From assembly GCF_003217515.1 (NCBI RefSeq), contig NZ_QJSX01000007.1, positions 140,944 through 204,943 on the forward strand: 64,000 nucleotides of DNA. The letters run 5' to 3'. Both the position numbers and the translations under genes were made by a program. Positions 1 to 8,950 of this stretch are shown in pieces; position 1 is the first letter of the stretch; each line of letters begins with the position of its first letter. Under the pieces are notes generated by a model that had not been told where the DNA came from, did not search any database, and saw only the letters and a program-made list of their open reading frames with translations. This DNA is from Deinococcus yavapaiensis KR-236 (GTDB lineage: Bacteria; Deinococcota; Deinococci; Deinococcales; Deinococcaceae).

Positions 1-426
1 ACGCTGGAAGCGATTCGCACGGTGATCACGCAGTTCAGCATGCCGTCGTCGCACCTCGTTCCGGATTGGGACAAGTTCGCCGAGACGGTGTACCGCGCGG
101 GCGTGTACGGGCCGAGGGACTTCAGCCGTGACGTGATGCAAGTGGTCTTTCGAAACTTGGGCATCGAAAGCCGCCGGACGCTGGAAGAAGGCATCAAAGC
201 CACGCGGGCCGTGCCGAATTTCGATGCGAACGCCACGCAGCAAACGGCGATTTGGGACACGTTCGATTACGGCCTCGTGGAGGGCGACGTGAAACGCTTG
301 CACGTCAAGATCGGGAAGTACGAGCAGGAAGTCGGCTTGTCCGACCTCGACCCGACGGAATTCGTGGAAAATCCCGAGTTGCCCAAGGCGTTCGGCCTCG
401 TCAATCAAGAGCGGGAGCGCTCGTGA
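1..426 (+). CDS. 3' part of a gene, possibly an NMT1/THI5-like ABC substrate-binding protein (5' end outside window)
   Basis: The frame is open from base 1, so only the C-terminal 141 residues are present. The sequence is hydrophilic with no membrane segment. Its end (GLSDLDPTEFVENPELPKAF) resembles the C-termini of NMT1/THI5-type substrate-binding proteins, where a GL..-P.-FV motif precedes a final helix. That assignment is inference from a short stretch. A strong hairpin follows the stop and separates it from the convergent peptide ABC operon, so the two are separate transcription units. Confidence 0.55.
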   Translation, partial: TLEAIRTVITQFSMPSSHLVPDWDKFAETVYRAGVYGPRDFSRDVMQVVFRNLGIESRRTLEEGIKATRAVPNFDANATQQTAIWDTFDYGLVEGDVKRLHVKIGKYEQEVGLSDLDPTEFVENPELPKAFGLVNQERERS

Positions 427-432
427 CCGCTT

Positions 433-478
433 CGTCGTGGAGGACGACCCCGCGAAGGCGGGGTCGTCCTCCACGACG
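433..478. terminator. Bidirectional hairpin terminator between convergent genes
   Basis: A perfect 21-bp inverted repeat (433-453 and 458-478) with a GAAG loop lies between the stop codons of the partial gene (+) and the binding-protein gene (-). The right arm ends 3 bases before the latter's stop. No long T-run follows on either strand. Confidence 0.85.
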
Positions 479-480
479 GC

Positions 481-2259
481 TTACTTGAGTTCGGTGACGG
501 TGTACTTCTGCGCGACGGCGGGCGTGTAGCGCTGCTGCGTTTCGCTGTACCACATGAGCGGCGGGAAGGCCATGTGATACACCGGCGAGCTGAAGCTCTG
601 TTGAAGGCTGTTGCCCGTGAAGAAGTTGAACGAGTAATCCTGCTGCTGGTACGGCAAGGCGGTGCGGAAGGACTTGTCGCTGCCCGCGATGGGTTTGAGG
701 GTGCCGTTCAGGAACTGAATGGCGATGTAGTTGTCGCTGCCTTGGTTGTTCTTGTAGATGCTGTTGTTCATTGGCAACCAACCGGTCACGCGCGCTTTGG
801 TGTTGATGGGGTCGGTGGTGTAGCGCTCGAAGATCGGGATGACGGGCAACTGGTCGTTGAAGATCTGCGCGAGGGTTTGCACGTACGTCTTCTGCTTGGC
901 GACGTCGTCTCCCGCGAGGGACTGCTGGATGAGCGTGCGGATGTTGACGGTCTTGCCGTCCTTGGTTTTTTGGGTGAGCGGCCAATTCATGCCTTTGGAT
1001 CCCGTCTTGGCGTCGGGTTTGTTGCTGCCGAAGAACCCCTCGGTCATGTAGTACCCGTACGAGGTGGACGGATGGGAAGGCGTGGAGATCAACCCGAAGT
1101 CCATCAAGGCTTGATAGCGAGCTTGGTCGATGGTGGCGGGACGTTCTTGCGCGGCGATGCTGCGAACGGTGGTTTGAAAGCCGAAGCGGTTGAGTTGCTG
1201 CGAAACGGCTTGCGCGGCCGCGAGGAAATCGACGAAGTCGCCGGGCGCGGTGATCTCGAACTTGACGGGTTTGCCTTCGTCGTCGACCCACGTGGCGCCT
1301 TGCTTCTTGAAGCCGATGCTTTGCAAAAGCGCCGTGGCCTTGCTGACGTCCGTCTTGTACTCGTCGAGGCCGCGCCGCGTGGTGGCGTTGAGCCAACCGG
1401 GAACGAGCAGATCGGAGAAGCCCGCCATGTACTGGATGGGCTTGCCGGCGTCGCCGAGGGCAATGCGGGCGACTTCGTCTCGGTTGATGACGTGCGCGAC
1501 GGCTTGACGGAACTCTTTTTTGCTGAAGGTGTCGATGTTCTGGTTGAACCACAAGGCGGGGCCGACGGAAAGCGGGCTCTTGATCAATTGCAAGTTGGGG
1601 TTTTGGGCGATGGCCTTGACGTCGCTGGGCGTGAACGCCGCGATGGAGTAGTCGATTTGGTTGGACAGCAAGAGCGGCAGGACTTGTTGCGTCTCGCCGT
1701 AGTAGACGATGACGCGGTCGAAGCCGATGCGGCCCGCGTTGTACCCGCCCTTGTTCTTGACGAGTTCGAGTTGGGTGGGGCCGACTTTGTTCGACGTGAG
1801 ATAGAAGGGGCCGTAGCTGACGGTGGTGGTGGGCTTGTACTTCTCGAGGTCGTTGAGGAGGTCTTTGACGTCGGCGCCGTTGCGATCGGCGCCCTTGACG
1901 CGTAGTTGCCGCGCGCGGGTGTAGAGCGGGCCGTACTGCGACCACGAACCGGTCTGGTTGCTGCGAACGAGTTGACGCAAAATGGTGGGGGAGACGTCCT
2001 TGAGGTAGAACTCGATGGTCGCGTCATCTTTAGCTTTGACGTCGGTGAGTTGATTCCAGATGCCGTAGCCTTGCGCCCAGATGAGGTCGTATCCGCCGAC
2101 GAAGTCGCGGGCGGTGAGCGGCGTTCCGTCGCTCCACTTGATGCCGGGCTTGAGGGTGACGGACACGAGGTACTTCGCGTCTTGGGCGAAGGAGGCGGTG
2201 CCGGTCATCGCGGCGAGGGCGAGCGCTCCGGTGAGGACGTTCGTGAGGACCTTTATCAT
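481..2259 (-). CDS. Peptide ABC transporter substrate-binding protein (SBP_bac_5 family)
   Basis: This 592-residue protein has an N-terminal signal peptide (positively charged start, hydrophobic core, cleavage near SFAQ). The extracytoplasmic body carries the family signature LKPGIKWSDGTPLTARDF around residues 36-53. It would bind peptides or similar oligomers and deliver them to the permeases encoded upstream. It is the last gene of a five-gene operon, 60 bp after the ATPase. The start ATG follows an AGGAG box. Oddity: the signal peptide runs almost directly into the KW-DG strand, so the roughly 50-80 residues that normally form the first strands of lobe I seem to be missing. Confidence 0.9.
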   Translation of the reverse strand: MIKVLTNVLTGALALAAMTGTASFAQDAKYLVSVTLKPGIKWSDGTPLTARDFVGGYDLIWAQGYGIWNQLTDVKAKDDATIEFYLKDVSPTILRQLVRSNQTGSWSQYGPLYTRARQLRVKGADRNGADVKDLLNDLEKYKPTTTVSYGPFYLTSNKVGPTQLELVKNKGGYNAGRIGFDRVIVYYGETQQVLPLLLSNQIDYSIAAFTPSDVKAIAQNPNLQLIKSPLSVGPALWFNQNIDTFSKKEFRQAVAHVINRDEVARIALGDAGKPIQYMAGFSDLLVPGWLNATTRRGLDEYKTDVSKATALLQSIGFKKQGATWVDDEGKPVKFEITAPGDFVDFLAAAQAVSQQLNRFGFQTTVRSIAAQERPATIDQARYQALMDFGLISTPSHPSTSYGYYMTEGFFGSNKPDAKTGSKGMNWPLTQKTKDGKTVNIRTLIQQSLAGDDVAKQKTYVQTLAQIFNDQLPVIPIFERYTTDPINTKARVTGWLPMNNSIYKNNQGSDNYIAIQFLNGTLKPIAGSDKSFRTALPYQQQDYSFNFFTGNSLQQSFSSPVYHMAFPPLMWYSETQQRYTPAVAQKYTVTELK

Positions 2260-2319
2260 ACCTGTCTCCTTTGACGGGTGAAGCTGGACGAGAGGAAGGT
2301 GCCGTGGAGCGCCGCGCGC

Positions 2320-3357
2320 TCAGTGACTTCCGGAAGGCGCGTCGGTGGTCGCTGCCGCATCCGGCGTCATGCCCGGATGGAAGCCCGTGAAGACGGTGCA
2401 CGCGGTGGCGTGCCGAGGAGACGTGGTGACGAGCGCGGGAACGGCCGTGTCGCACACTCCCGCGACGAACTGCGGGCAACGGGGATGAAAGGGGCAGCCG
2501 GCGGGACGTGCGAGCAAGCTCGGAATGTCGTCTTGCCGAAGCTGGACGGGCGCGGATCGCGGCGCGTTTGAGAGCGGGTCGGGCGGGCTCGCGGCGAGCA
2601 AGGCCCGCGTGTACGGATGCTGAGGATGACGGATGAGTTCGTCGGCGTCGGCGATTTCGACGATGCGGCCGAGGTACATCACGCCGACGCGGCCGTTTCC
2701 GGCGACGTGCCGCGCGAGGGCGAGGTCGTGGGTGATGAAGAGGATGGCGAGGCCGTGTTCGTCTCGCAGGCGCCGCAAGGTGTTGAGGATGCTGATGCGA
2801 ATGCTGACGTCGACCATCGAGACGGCTTCGTCCGCGACGAGAAACGACGGGCGGACGCTGAGCGCGCGGGCGATGGAGAGGCGTTGGCGCTGCCCGCCGG
2901 ACAGCTGATGGGGAAACTTCGTGAGGACCTCGTCGGCGGGCGTGAGATCGACGCTTTGCAGAAGTTCGCGCAGGCGCACTTCGAGTTCGTCGCGGTGACG
3001 AACGAGGCGGTGGCGCTTGAGGGGCGCGGCGAGAATGTCACGAACGCGCTGAGACGGGTTGAGGCTGGCGTACGGATCTTGGTGGACGAGTTGAACGCCG
3101 AGGCGGTAGGCGCGGCGTTCGGCGCCACGAAGACGCGTGATGTCCGCGCCGGAGTAAGACACGCGACCGGTGGACGGAGGAGTGAGGCCGGCGATCATGC
3201 GCCCAGTGGTGGTCTTGCCGCACCCAGACTCGCCGACGAGGGAGACGATTTCGCCAGGATGGATGTCGAGGGTGACGTCCTCGATGACGCTGACGGGACG
3301 GCCTTTTTGCAAGAAGGACTTGCCGACGTGTTCGAGACGGACGAGCGCGTCAGACAT
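2320..3357 (-). CDS. Oligopeptide/dipeptide ABC transporter ATP-binding protein (second ATPase, DppF/OppF-like)
   Basis: This 345-residue ABC ATPase has a Walker A GESGCGKTT, the signature LSGGQRQRLSIARAL, a Walker B ending in LVADEAVS (DEA rather than DEP), and an H-loop FITHDL. The C-terminal extension CPFHPRCPQFVAGVC is the oligopeptide-transporter cysteine motif (Oligo_HPY). It powers uptake through the two permeases in the inner membrane. The ATG at 3357 overlaps the end of the preceding ATPase gene by 8 nt, so translational coupling is likely. A longer upstream frame exists but reads an out-of-frame part of that neighbour. Confidence 0.93.
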   Translation of the reverse strand: MSDALVRLEHVGKSFLQKGRPVSVIEDVTLDIHPGEIVSLVGESGCGKTTTGRMIAGLTPPSTGRVSYSGADITRLRGAERRAYRLGVQLVHQDPYASLNPSQRVRDILAAPLKRHRLVRHRDELEVRLRELLQSVDLTPADEVLTKFPHQLSGGQRQRLSIARALSVRPSFLVADEAVSMVDVSIRISILNTLRRLRDEHGLAILFITHDLALARHVAGNGRVGVMYLGRIVEIADADELIRHPQHPYTRALLAASPPDPLSNAPRSAPVQLRQDDIPSLLARPAGCPFHPRCPQFVAGVCDTAVPALVTTSPRHATACTVFTGFHPGMTPDAAATTDAPSGSH

Positions 3358-4369
3358 GCTGCTTCCTTTCGCGGACGGTCTGCGCCTGGACGTTCCCGGC
3401 GAAGTGGCAGGCGCTGCCGTGACCGGCGTCGACGAGGTCGAGCGGCGGCGCGTGTCCGCGCGTGCACTGGGGGCGCGCGTGAACGCAGCGAGGATGAAAC
3501 GGGCAGCCGGTCGGGAGGGTGACGAGGTTAGGAGGGGAGCCGGGAATGCTGGTGACGTCACGCTGCGTTTCGAGCGAGGGAATGGCGCGCAGCAAGCTGG
3601 CGGTGTAAGGGTGCGCGGTGCGCCGCAGGACTTGCTCGGTGGTTCCGGTTTCGACGATGCGTCCGGCGTACATGGTGAACAGGCGGTCGGCGAGTTCGCT
3701 GGCGACGCCGAGGTCGTGGCTGATGAAGATGATGCCGAGCTTCTTTCGGCGCCGCACGGAGGTGAGAACGTCGATGATGGCGCGTTGCGTGAGCACGTCG
3801 AGGGCTGTCGTGGGCTCGTCGAGAATCAGGATCTTGGGTTCGAGCAGCAGGGCGAGGGCGAGCAGGACGCGTTGCCGCATGCCGCCGCTCAGCTCGTGTG
3901 GATAGGCGTTCCATACGCGGGTCGGTTCCAACCGGACGCTTTCGAGCAATTCGAAGGCTGCCGTGCGCGATCCTCTGCCGAAGGCGCCGTGCGCGCGGGC
4001 GGTCTCCTCGAAGTGCTCGGAGATGCGGAGCAGCGGATTGAAGGCGCTGATGGCGCTTTGCGTGACGTACGCGCATTCCCGCCAGCGGAAGGCGCGCAGG
4101 TCGGGGGCGGTGAAGGTCAAGACGTTCTCGGGGCCGCGCCGACCGTGGTAGGTGACTTGGCCGGTGATGGCGGTCGTCTTGACGGGCAGGAGACGCGCGA
4201 GGCTCTGCCCGAGGGTGCTCTTGCCGCTGCCGCTCTCGCCGATCAGGGCGATGCACTCGTCGACGTGCAAGTCGAAGCTGGCGTCACTCACGGCATGAAC
4301 GGGGCCTCGCGCGCCGCGGTACGTGACGTTCAAGTCGCGAACCGTGAGAACGGAAGATGAAGCGGTCAT
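3350..4369 (-). CDS. Oligopeptide/dipeptide ABC transporter ATP-binding protein (first ATPase, DppD/OppD-like)
   Basis: This 339-residue ABC ATPase has Walker A GESGSGKST, signature ELSGGMRQRVLLALAL, Walker B ILILDEPTTALD and H-loop FISHDLG. It ends with the Oligo_HPY-type motif CPFHPRCVHARPQC. It pairs with the other ATPase as a heterodimer. The chosen ATG at 4369 overlaps the upstream permease stop in an ATGA arrangement. The longer open frame upstream reads the permease gene in the wrong frame. Confidence 0.93.
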   Translation of the reverse strand: MTASSSVLTVRDLNVTYRGARGPVHAVSDASFDLHVDECIALIGESGSGKSTLGQSLARLLPVKTTAITGQVTYHGRRGPENVLTFTAPDLRAFRWRECAYVTQSAISAFNPLLRISEHFEETARAHGAFGRGSRTAAFELLESVRLEPTRVWNAYPHELSGGMRQRVLLALALLLEPKILILDEPTTALDVLTQRAIIDVLTSVRRRKKLGIIFISHDLGVASELADRLFTMYAGRIVETGTTEQVLRRTAHPYTASLLRAIPSLETQRDVTSIPGSPPNLVTLPTGCPFHPRCVHARPQCTRGHAPPLDLVDAGHGSACHFAGNVQAQTVRERKQHV

Positions 4370-5232
4370 CGCTGGCTCCTGAGGCGGGGGTTGAAGGTTT
4401 CCTCGTAGCCGCGCGCCATCATCACGAGCGACAGTTGCAGCAAGCAGATCGCGCCGATGGGAGCGAGGACGCTCCACGCGGCGTCGGCGAAGTAGATGGC
4501 GTTTTGTCCGTACGCGACGCTGAACAGCAGACCCCAGTTGTCGCGCAGGGGGAGGATGCCGAGGAAGGCGAGGCCGACTTGTTGGTAGATCGCTTGCGTC
4601 ATCGATTGGATGGTGCTGACGACGATGAACGGCGCCATGCTCGGAAGCAGTTCTCGCAGCAGCATGTGGACGGGGCCGAGGTCGAGCAGGCGGGCCGCTT
4701 CGATGTACTCGCGTTCTTTGAGTGACAAGACGTTCGCGCGAACTTGCCGCGCGAGGACCGGCCAACTGAACACGGCGATGAGGGCGGCCAGGGCGACGGT
4801 GGATTGAACGCGCCACGTGCTGGCGACGACGACGAGGAGGATGAAGCGGGGAATGGTGAGCCACAGGTCGGTGGCGCGCATCAGCAGGGCGTCGACACGA
4901 CCGCCGACGTACGCGCTGGCGCTGCCGAGGGTGACGGCGACGAGCGTGGTGAGCGTCCCGGCGATCAAGGCGAGCAGGACCATGTCGGCGCCGCCCCGAA
5001 CGAGCAACGCCAAGTTGTCGCGCCCTTGGTAGTCGGTGCCGAGCACGTGCGAGGCGCTGGGCGGCCCGCTGATCGTCGTCGCGTCGAGTTGCGGAGCGCC
5101 GACGACGAGCGCGCCGAGGAAGGAGACCACGACGAGCAAGGCGAACAGCGTGGTGCCGATCAGCGCGGTGGGCGTGGCATTCGAGCGAACGCGGCGCGCG
5201 CTCGCGGCGAGTGGAGTGGGAGGAGTGGTCAC
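4366..5232 (-). CDS. Peptide ABC transporter permease (DppC/OppC-like)
   Basis: This 288-residue inner-membrane permease starts with a cytoplasmic tail and a first membrane helix (GTTLFALLVVVSFLGALVVG). It carries the OppC-type motif HVLGTDYQGRDNLALLVRGG and the coupling loop EYIEAARLLDLGPVHMLLRELLP (EAA motif). Several further hydrophobic segments follow, consistent with the BPD_transp_1 fold. The GTG start overlaps the stop of the first permease gene (GTGA), with GGAGG upstream. Confidence 0.93.
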   Translation of the reverse strand: MTTPPTPLAASARRVRSNATPTALIGTTLFALLVVVSFLGALVVGAPQLDATTISGPPSASHVLGTDYQGRDNLALLVRGGADMVLLALIAGTLTTLVAVTLGSASAYVGGRVDALLMRATDLWLTIPRFILLVVVASTWRVQSTVALAALIAVFSWPVLARQVRANVLSLKEREYIEAARLLDLGPVHMLLRELLPSMAPFIVVSTIQSMTQAIYQQVGLAFLGILPLRDNWGLLFSVAYGQNAIYFADAAWSVLAPIGAICLLQLSLVMMARGYEETFNPRLRSQR

Positions 5233-6317
5233 GCCGAATCGCCTCCGAGGCGGATGCGAGGATCGAGCCAGGTGGACAACGCGTCGGCGACGGCGGTCGC
5301 GACGAGCACGGCGAAGGTGGTGATCAAGACGACGCCTTGCATCAGCGGATAGTCGCGGCGGGCGATGGCGTCGGCGAGGAGGGCGCCGACGCCGGGCGTG
5401 ACGAAGACTTTCTCGATCAGGACGCTGCCGCTGACGGTGAAGCCCACCGCGATGGCGAAGCCGGTGACGAGCGGCAAGATGGCGTTGCGGCCGACGTACG
5501 CGTCACGAATGCGCGGCTCGCCGAGACCGCGGGCGCGGGCGACGTGAACGTAATCGTCGCTGATCGCGCTCATGGCGTTGCTGCGCATCGCCAGCACCCA
5601 CCCGCCGAGCGAGGTGAGGGTGTAGACGGTGCCTGGCACGAGGTAGTGCAGCAAGGCGCTTTTGATGAACGGCCAGTTGAACCCTGGGGTGGTCGCCGGG
5701 TCGTACGCGCCGCGCATCCACTCGATGGGAACGATCTTCCACACCACGCCCAACAACAAGATCGCGACGACGGCGAGCAGAACGGCGGGAATGGAGTCGA
5801 TGGCGGCCCAGGTGTTGCTGATAAGGTGGTCGGTCCACGCGTGGCGGCGCATCGCGGCGATCAAGCCAAGGCGAACGCCGATGATGAAGCTGAGCGTGAG
5901 CGCGATGCCGACGCTGAGGATCGTCCACGGAAGGCGCGCGAGGATCATGGGAAGGACGGGCGAGCCGGGCGAGAGGATCGACGAGTTGCCGAGGTCACCG
6001 CGAGTGACGTTGGTGACGTATTGGACGTACTGCTCCAGAAAGCTGCCCTGCACGTCGAAGCGCAGGACGGCCGAGGCGCGCGAACGCGCTTCTTCGGGGC
6101 TAAGGCCCGAAGCGGCGAGATCTTGGATGTACAAATCGATCGGGTTGCCGGGCAGCGCGCGAACGACGACGAAGGTGATGGTCGTGACGAGCCAAAGCAT
6201 CACGACCATGCGCAGCAAGATCGCGGCGACGTGCCGAACGAGGCGGCGGCGGTCGGCGGCGCGCAGAGACGCGTCTGCGGTGGGGACCGCGTCCGGTGTT
6301 CCACGGTGATGCGTCAC
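5229..6317 (-). CDS. Peptide ABC transporter permease (DppB/OppB-like), first gene of the operon
   Basis: This 362-residue permease has an N-terminal membrane helix (LLRMVVMLWLVTTITFVVVRALPGNP) typical of OppB/DppB. A periplasmic segment, five further hydrophobic stretches and the EAA loop DDYVHVARARGLGEPRIRD follow. The start is GTG at 6317 with GGAG 7 nt upstream. It heads the permease-permease-ATPase-ATPase-binding protein operon, read from a promoter at 6445-6473. Confidence 0.93.
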   Translation of the reverse strand: MTHHRGTPDAVPTADASLRAADRRRLVRHVAAILLRMVVMLWLVTTITFVVVRALPGNPIDLYIQDLAASGLSPEEARSRASAVLRFDVQGSFLEQYVQYVTNVTRGDLGNSSILSPGSPVLPMILARLPWTILSVGIALTLSFIIGVRLGLIAAMRRHAWTDHLISNTWAAIDSIPAVLLAVVAILLLGVVWKIVPIEWMRGAYDPATTPGFNWPFIKSALLHYLVPGTVYTLTSLGGWVLAMRSNAMSAISDDYVHVARARGLGEPRIRDAYVGRNAILPLVTGFAIAVGFTVSGSVLIEKVFVTPGVGALLADAIARRDYPLMQGVVLITTFAVLVATAVADALSTWLDPRIRLGGDSA

Positions 6318-6444
6318 GCGGCGCTCCGCCGGGAGCGCGCTTTGCGAGATGGATTGTTCGGTGTGCCGCGAATGGCGTGAACGTGGTAGCGCACGACGCG
6401 TCCTCCTTCGAAAGTTCGGATGGGGCGGTTGTGGTTCAAGAAAG

Positions 6445-6473
6445 AGTCTAAGTGGTCCCTAAGAGGTTTTCAA
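6445..6473 (-). promoter_or_regulatory. Sigma-70-type promoter of the peptide ABC operon
   Basis: On the minus strand TTGAAA (6473-6468) is followed by a 17-bp spacer and TAGACT (6450-6445). This predicts transcription from about 6438 and a leader of about 120 nt before the first permease gene. Confidence 0.6.
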
Positions 6474-6484
6474 GGGGTTCCACT
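6451..6484. promoter_or_regulatory. Candidate operator: imperfect inverted repeat over the ABC operon promoter
   Basis: AGTGG(T)CCCT at 6451-6460 is mirrored by AGGGG-TTCCACT at 6473-6484. The repeat covers the spacer and -35 of the operon promoter. A GntR-family dimer bound here would block RNA polymerase. The divergent GntR/UTRA gene 100 bp away is the obvious candidate, but that link is inference. Confidence 0.35.
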
Positions 6485-6546
6485 CCTTTCGCGCCTTCGA
6501 ACCTGGGGCGCACTGCTCGAATGAACGTGCGACACGCGTGAACTTG

Positions 6547-6575
6547 TTGCAAGTCAAATCACGACACGATAGGTT
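6547..6575 (+). promoter_or_regulatory. Promoter of the GntR regulator gene, probably leaderless
   Basis: TTGCAA (6547-6552), a 17-bp spacer and TAGGTT (6570-6575) lie upstream of the gene. The -10 ends 7 nt before the ATG at 6583, so transcription would begin at or next to the start codon. Confidence 0.5.
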
Positions 6576-6582
6576 GATTGGT

Positions 6583-7335
6583 ATGGGTTTGGTCCACGAG
6601 CCGATGACGGATGACACGCCGCTGTACCTGCAAGTCGAGGCGCGGCTCCGCCAAGGCCTCGCCATTGGTACCTGGCCGGCGGACCAAGCGCTTCCCCCCG
6701 AACGCCAACTGGCCGAGGAACTCGGCGTGTCCCGCCGTACCCTCCGCAAAGCCCTCGAACGCCTCGAAGACGAAGGCGCCGTCATTCGAAAGCGCGGCTC
6801 GGGCACGTACGCCGCCAGCATTCCCGCGCAGGATGAGGACGTCCCACGCCTTCATCGACCGCTCCAGACGCTCACGAGCTTCACAGAGGACATGCGCGCG
6901 CGCGGCCACACCGTCACGTCGAGGTGGCTGATTCGAGAGATCACGGCCGCCACGCCCGACGAGGCGCTCGCCCTCGCCATCTCCCCGACCGCTCGCGTCG
7001 CGCGCCTCAAACGCCTGCGGTTCGCCGACGACGAACCGGTCGGCGTGGAACTGGCCGTCCTGCCCGCCGAGATCGCGCCCGAACCCGAGAAGATCGAGCA
7101 CTCCCTGTACTCGTACTTGGACGTGACCAACTCCCGGCCCGTCCGCGCCCTTCAACACATCCGCGCGATGCTCATGCCCGCCAAAGAAGCCGAACTTTTG
7201 CAAATTCCGCCGACCGAACCGGCGTTGTTCACGCGTCGCGTCACGTACCATGCCAGCGGCCGACCCATCGAATTCACCCGCAGCTTCTACCGCGCCGACC
7301 GGTACGACTTCGTCGTGGAAATCGGCGGACGCTGA
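6583..7335 (+). CDS. GntR-family transcriptional regulator with UTRA domain (HutC subfamily)
   Basis: This 250-residue protein has an N-terminal winged helix-turn-helix (about residues 10-75; PLYLQVEARLRQGL, then LPPERQLAEELGVSRRTLRK). A C-terminal UTRA ligand-binding domain (about 90-245) follows, ending with FTRSFYRADRYDFVVEIGG, the usual UTRA finish. UTRA regulators typically sense small metabolites. It is divergent from the peptide ABC operon, so local control of that operon is likely. The ATG at 6583 is preferred because a -10 sits 7 nt before it and no ribosome-binding site precedes it; an in-frame ATG at 6604 is the alternative. Confidence 0.92.
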   Translation: MGLVHEPMTDDTPLYLQVEARLRQGLAIGTWPADQALPPERQLAEELGVSRRTLRKALERLEDEGAVIRKRGSGTYAASIPAQDEDVPRLHRPLQTLTSFTEDMRARGHTVTSRWLIREITAATPDEALALAISPTARVARLKRLRFADDEPVGVELAVLPAEIAPEPEKIEHSLYSYLDVTNSRPVRALQHIRAMLMPAKEAELLQIPPTEPALFTRRVTYHASGRPIEFTRSFYRADRYDFVVEIGGR

Positions 7336-7432
7336 GCGGCGCGCTCGTCTGGCGCGGCGAAGGCCCGATTCGCTCCGAGCGTTCGGGCACCTTACGATGT
7401 GCTTGGCACTGGAACGGTCCGCCACTGAAACG

Positions 7433-8884
7433 TCAGGCGCGGGCGAGGAGGCTGCGCAACTCGCGCCCGACGCGGTGCGCGGCGGGCGGCGCGTAGTTGG
7501 AAAGCACCACCGTGGTGGTGTCGCGCTCCAAGTCGTGGTCGAGCCACGCGCTGATCCCGGCGCCCGCCCCGGAAACGTGCAGCAACGCGCGCTCGTCGGC
7601 GTGCACGTGAAACAGGCCATACCCGGCTTGACTGTCGGGGCGGTTGGTCGGCACGACGGATTCGAGCATCAGGCGCGTGCGCTCCTCGTCGAGGAGTTGT
7701 CCGCCGCGCAGCGCGCGAATGAAGCGAACGAGGTCCGCGGCGGTCGAGTACGCGTACCCGTGGGGACCGCCTCGAATCTCCACTTCGCGCACGTGACTGC
7801 GGCGCGGTCGCGCCGGTAGGTCCGGCTTGGACGCGTGCACCTCGTAGCCCATGGCGCGCTCCGGATGCTCGAAGTCGAGCTCGTCGAAGTCCGCGCCGTC
7901 CATGCCCGCCGCGTCGAACACGACGCGCTTGACGTAGGTGTAGTAATCCTCTTCGGCGGCGTGCTGAATGGCCAGACCCAGGATGACGTACCCGACGTTG
8001 CTGTAGTGCCACCCGCCGCGACGCGCGGCGTCCGGCTCGCGGAAGCGCACGAGGTGCCACCACGCGGCCATGTCGCGGCAGCGGTCCTTCCACAGCCAGT
8101 GCAAGTCCCCCGTGAGGACGGCGGGGTCGAAGCCGGCGGTGTGGGTGAGCAACTGGTGTGGCGTGACGCCTCGCCAAGCGTTCACGGGCTGTGGCAGGAA
8201 AGCGTTCACCTCGTCGTGCACATCGAACCGGCCCTCTTGCGCGAGGCGAAGTGCCGCGACGGCCGTGAACGCCTTGGTGATGGACGCGAGGTTGAAGCGC
8301 GTGCGTGACGTGATCATCGCGCCGGTCGCCTGGTGCGCTTCGCCGAGGCACATGTCGAGCAGGGGCTCGGCGGGACCTTGCACGAGGACGCAGCCGGAGA
8401 AGACGTCGAGGTTGCCCACGGTATCGAGGTAATTGCGCGCTGCCGCCCAGACGGACGTGCGCGCGGCAGGACGGACGGGCACCGTCACGAAGCGGTGCCC
8501 GTCGTGAACGGACGCCATGTGGAACCGTTGAAGCTGACCGGTGAGCGGGTCGACGGTGACCGTCAAGCGGACGCGGCCCGTCACGACGGGAAGGCGTTCG
8601 CGCGCCGTGACGCAGATGCGAGCGTTGGTTTCCTCGTGCACGACCTCGACTTTCAGGCCGCGGTTGAGGTACACGAGGGGCGCGACCCAATCGCCGAGGT
8701 GCGGCGCGGGCGTCGCGACGGGCCGAAGGTCGCTTTCCTCCACGCGCACGTCGGGCGCGGAGGTCGAGGAGACGTACGCGACGAGTTCGGCAAGGGTCGA
8801 CTCGTCGTACAGATGAAGGAAGCCTCGAAGCCAGCGAGCGGACGTGGTTCTCGTGAGTTGCGCGGTGGACACGGTCAGGGTCAC
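7433..8884 (-). CDS. Serine hydrolase of the beta-lactamase/penicillin-binding-protein-like family
   Basis: This 483-residue protein has an N-terminal region (about 1-160) that I do not recognise, then a beta-lactamase (PF00144) domain. The active-site SxxK reads SITK in NLASITKAFTAVAALRLAQ, the second motif is YSN in GWHYSNVGYVILGLA, and the third is HVSGAGAG in place of HSGG. The family includes esterases and D-amino-acid peptidases, so the substrate cannot be predicted. No signal peptide is evident. The GTG start has AGGAGG only 1 nt upstream; an in-frame GTG four codons later would have 13-nt spacing, so the start is uncertain. Transcription is likely from 8962-8990. Confidence 0.88.
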   Translation of the reverse strand: MTLTVSTAQLTRTTSARWLRGFLHLYDESTLAELVAYVSSTSAPDVRVEESDLRPVATPAPHLGDWVAPLVYLNRGLKVEVVHEETNARICVTARERLPVVTGRVRLTVTVDPLTGQLQRFHMASVHDGHRFVTVPVRPAARTSVWAAARNYLDTVGNLDVFSGCVLVQGPAEPLLDMCLGEAHQATGAMITSRTRFNLASITKAFTAVAALRLAQEGRFDVHDEVNAFLPQPVNAWRGVTPHQLLTHTAGFDPAVLTGDLHWLWKDRCRDMAAWWHLVRFREPDAARRGGWHYSNVGYVILGLAIQHAAEEDYYTYVKRVVFDAAGMDGADFDELDFEHPERAMGYEVHASKPDLPARPRRSHVREVEIRGGPHGYAYSTAADLVRFIRALRGGQLLDEERTRLMLESVVPTNRPDSQAGYGLFHVHADERALLHVSGAGAGISAWLDHDLERDTTTVVLSNYAPPAAHRVGRELRSLLARA

Positions 8885-8950
8885 GCCTCCTGAAGTCGGT
8901 CAGGGTTGCCCGCCGAAGGCACGGAGGTGTGCGCCGACATCGATGGTACC

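Noticed and set aside
401..1945. 514-codon minus-strand frame overlapping the peptide-binding protein gene
   Set aside because: Arginine- and histidine-rich translation without motifs; it is the shadow of the binding-protein gene in another frame, common in GC-rich DNA.
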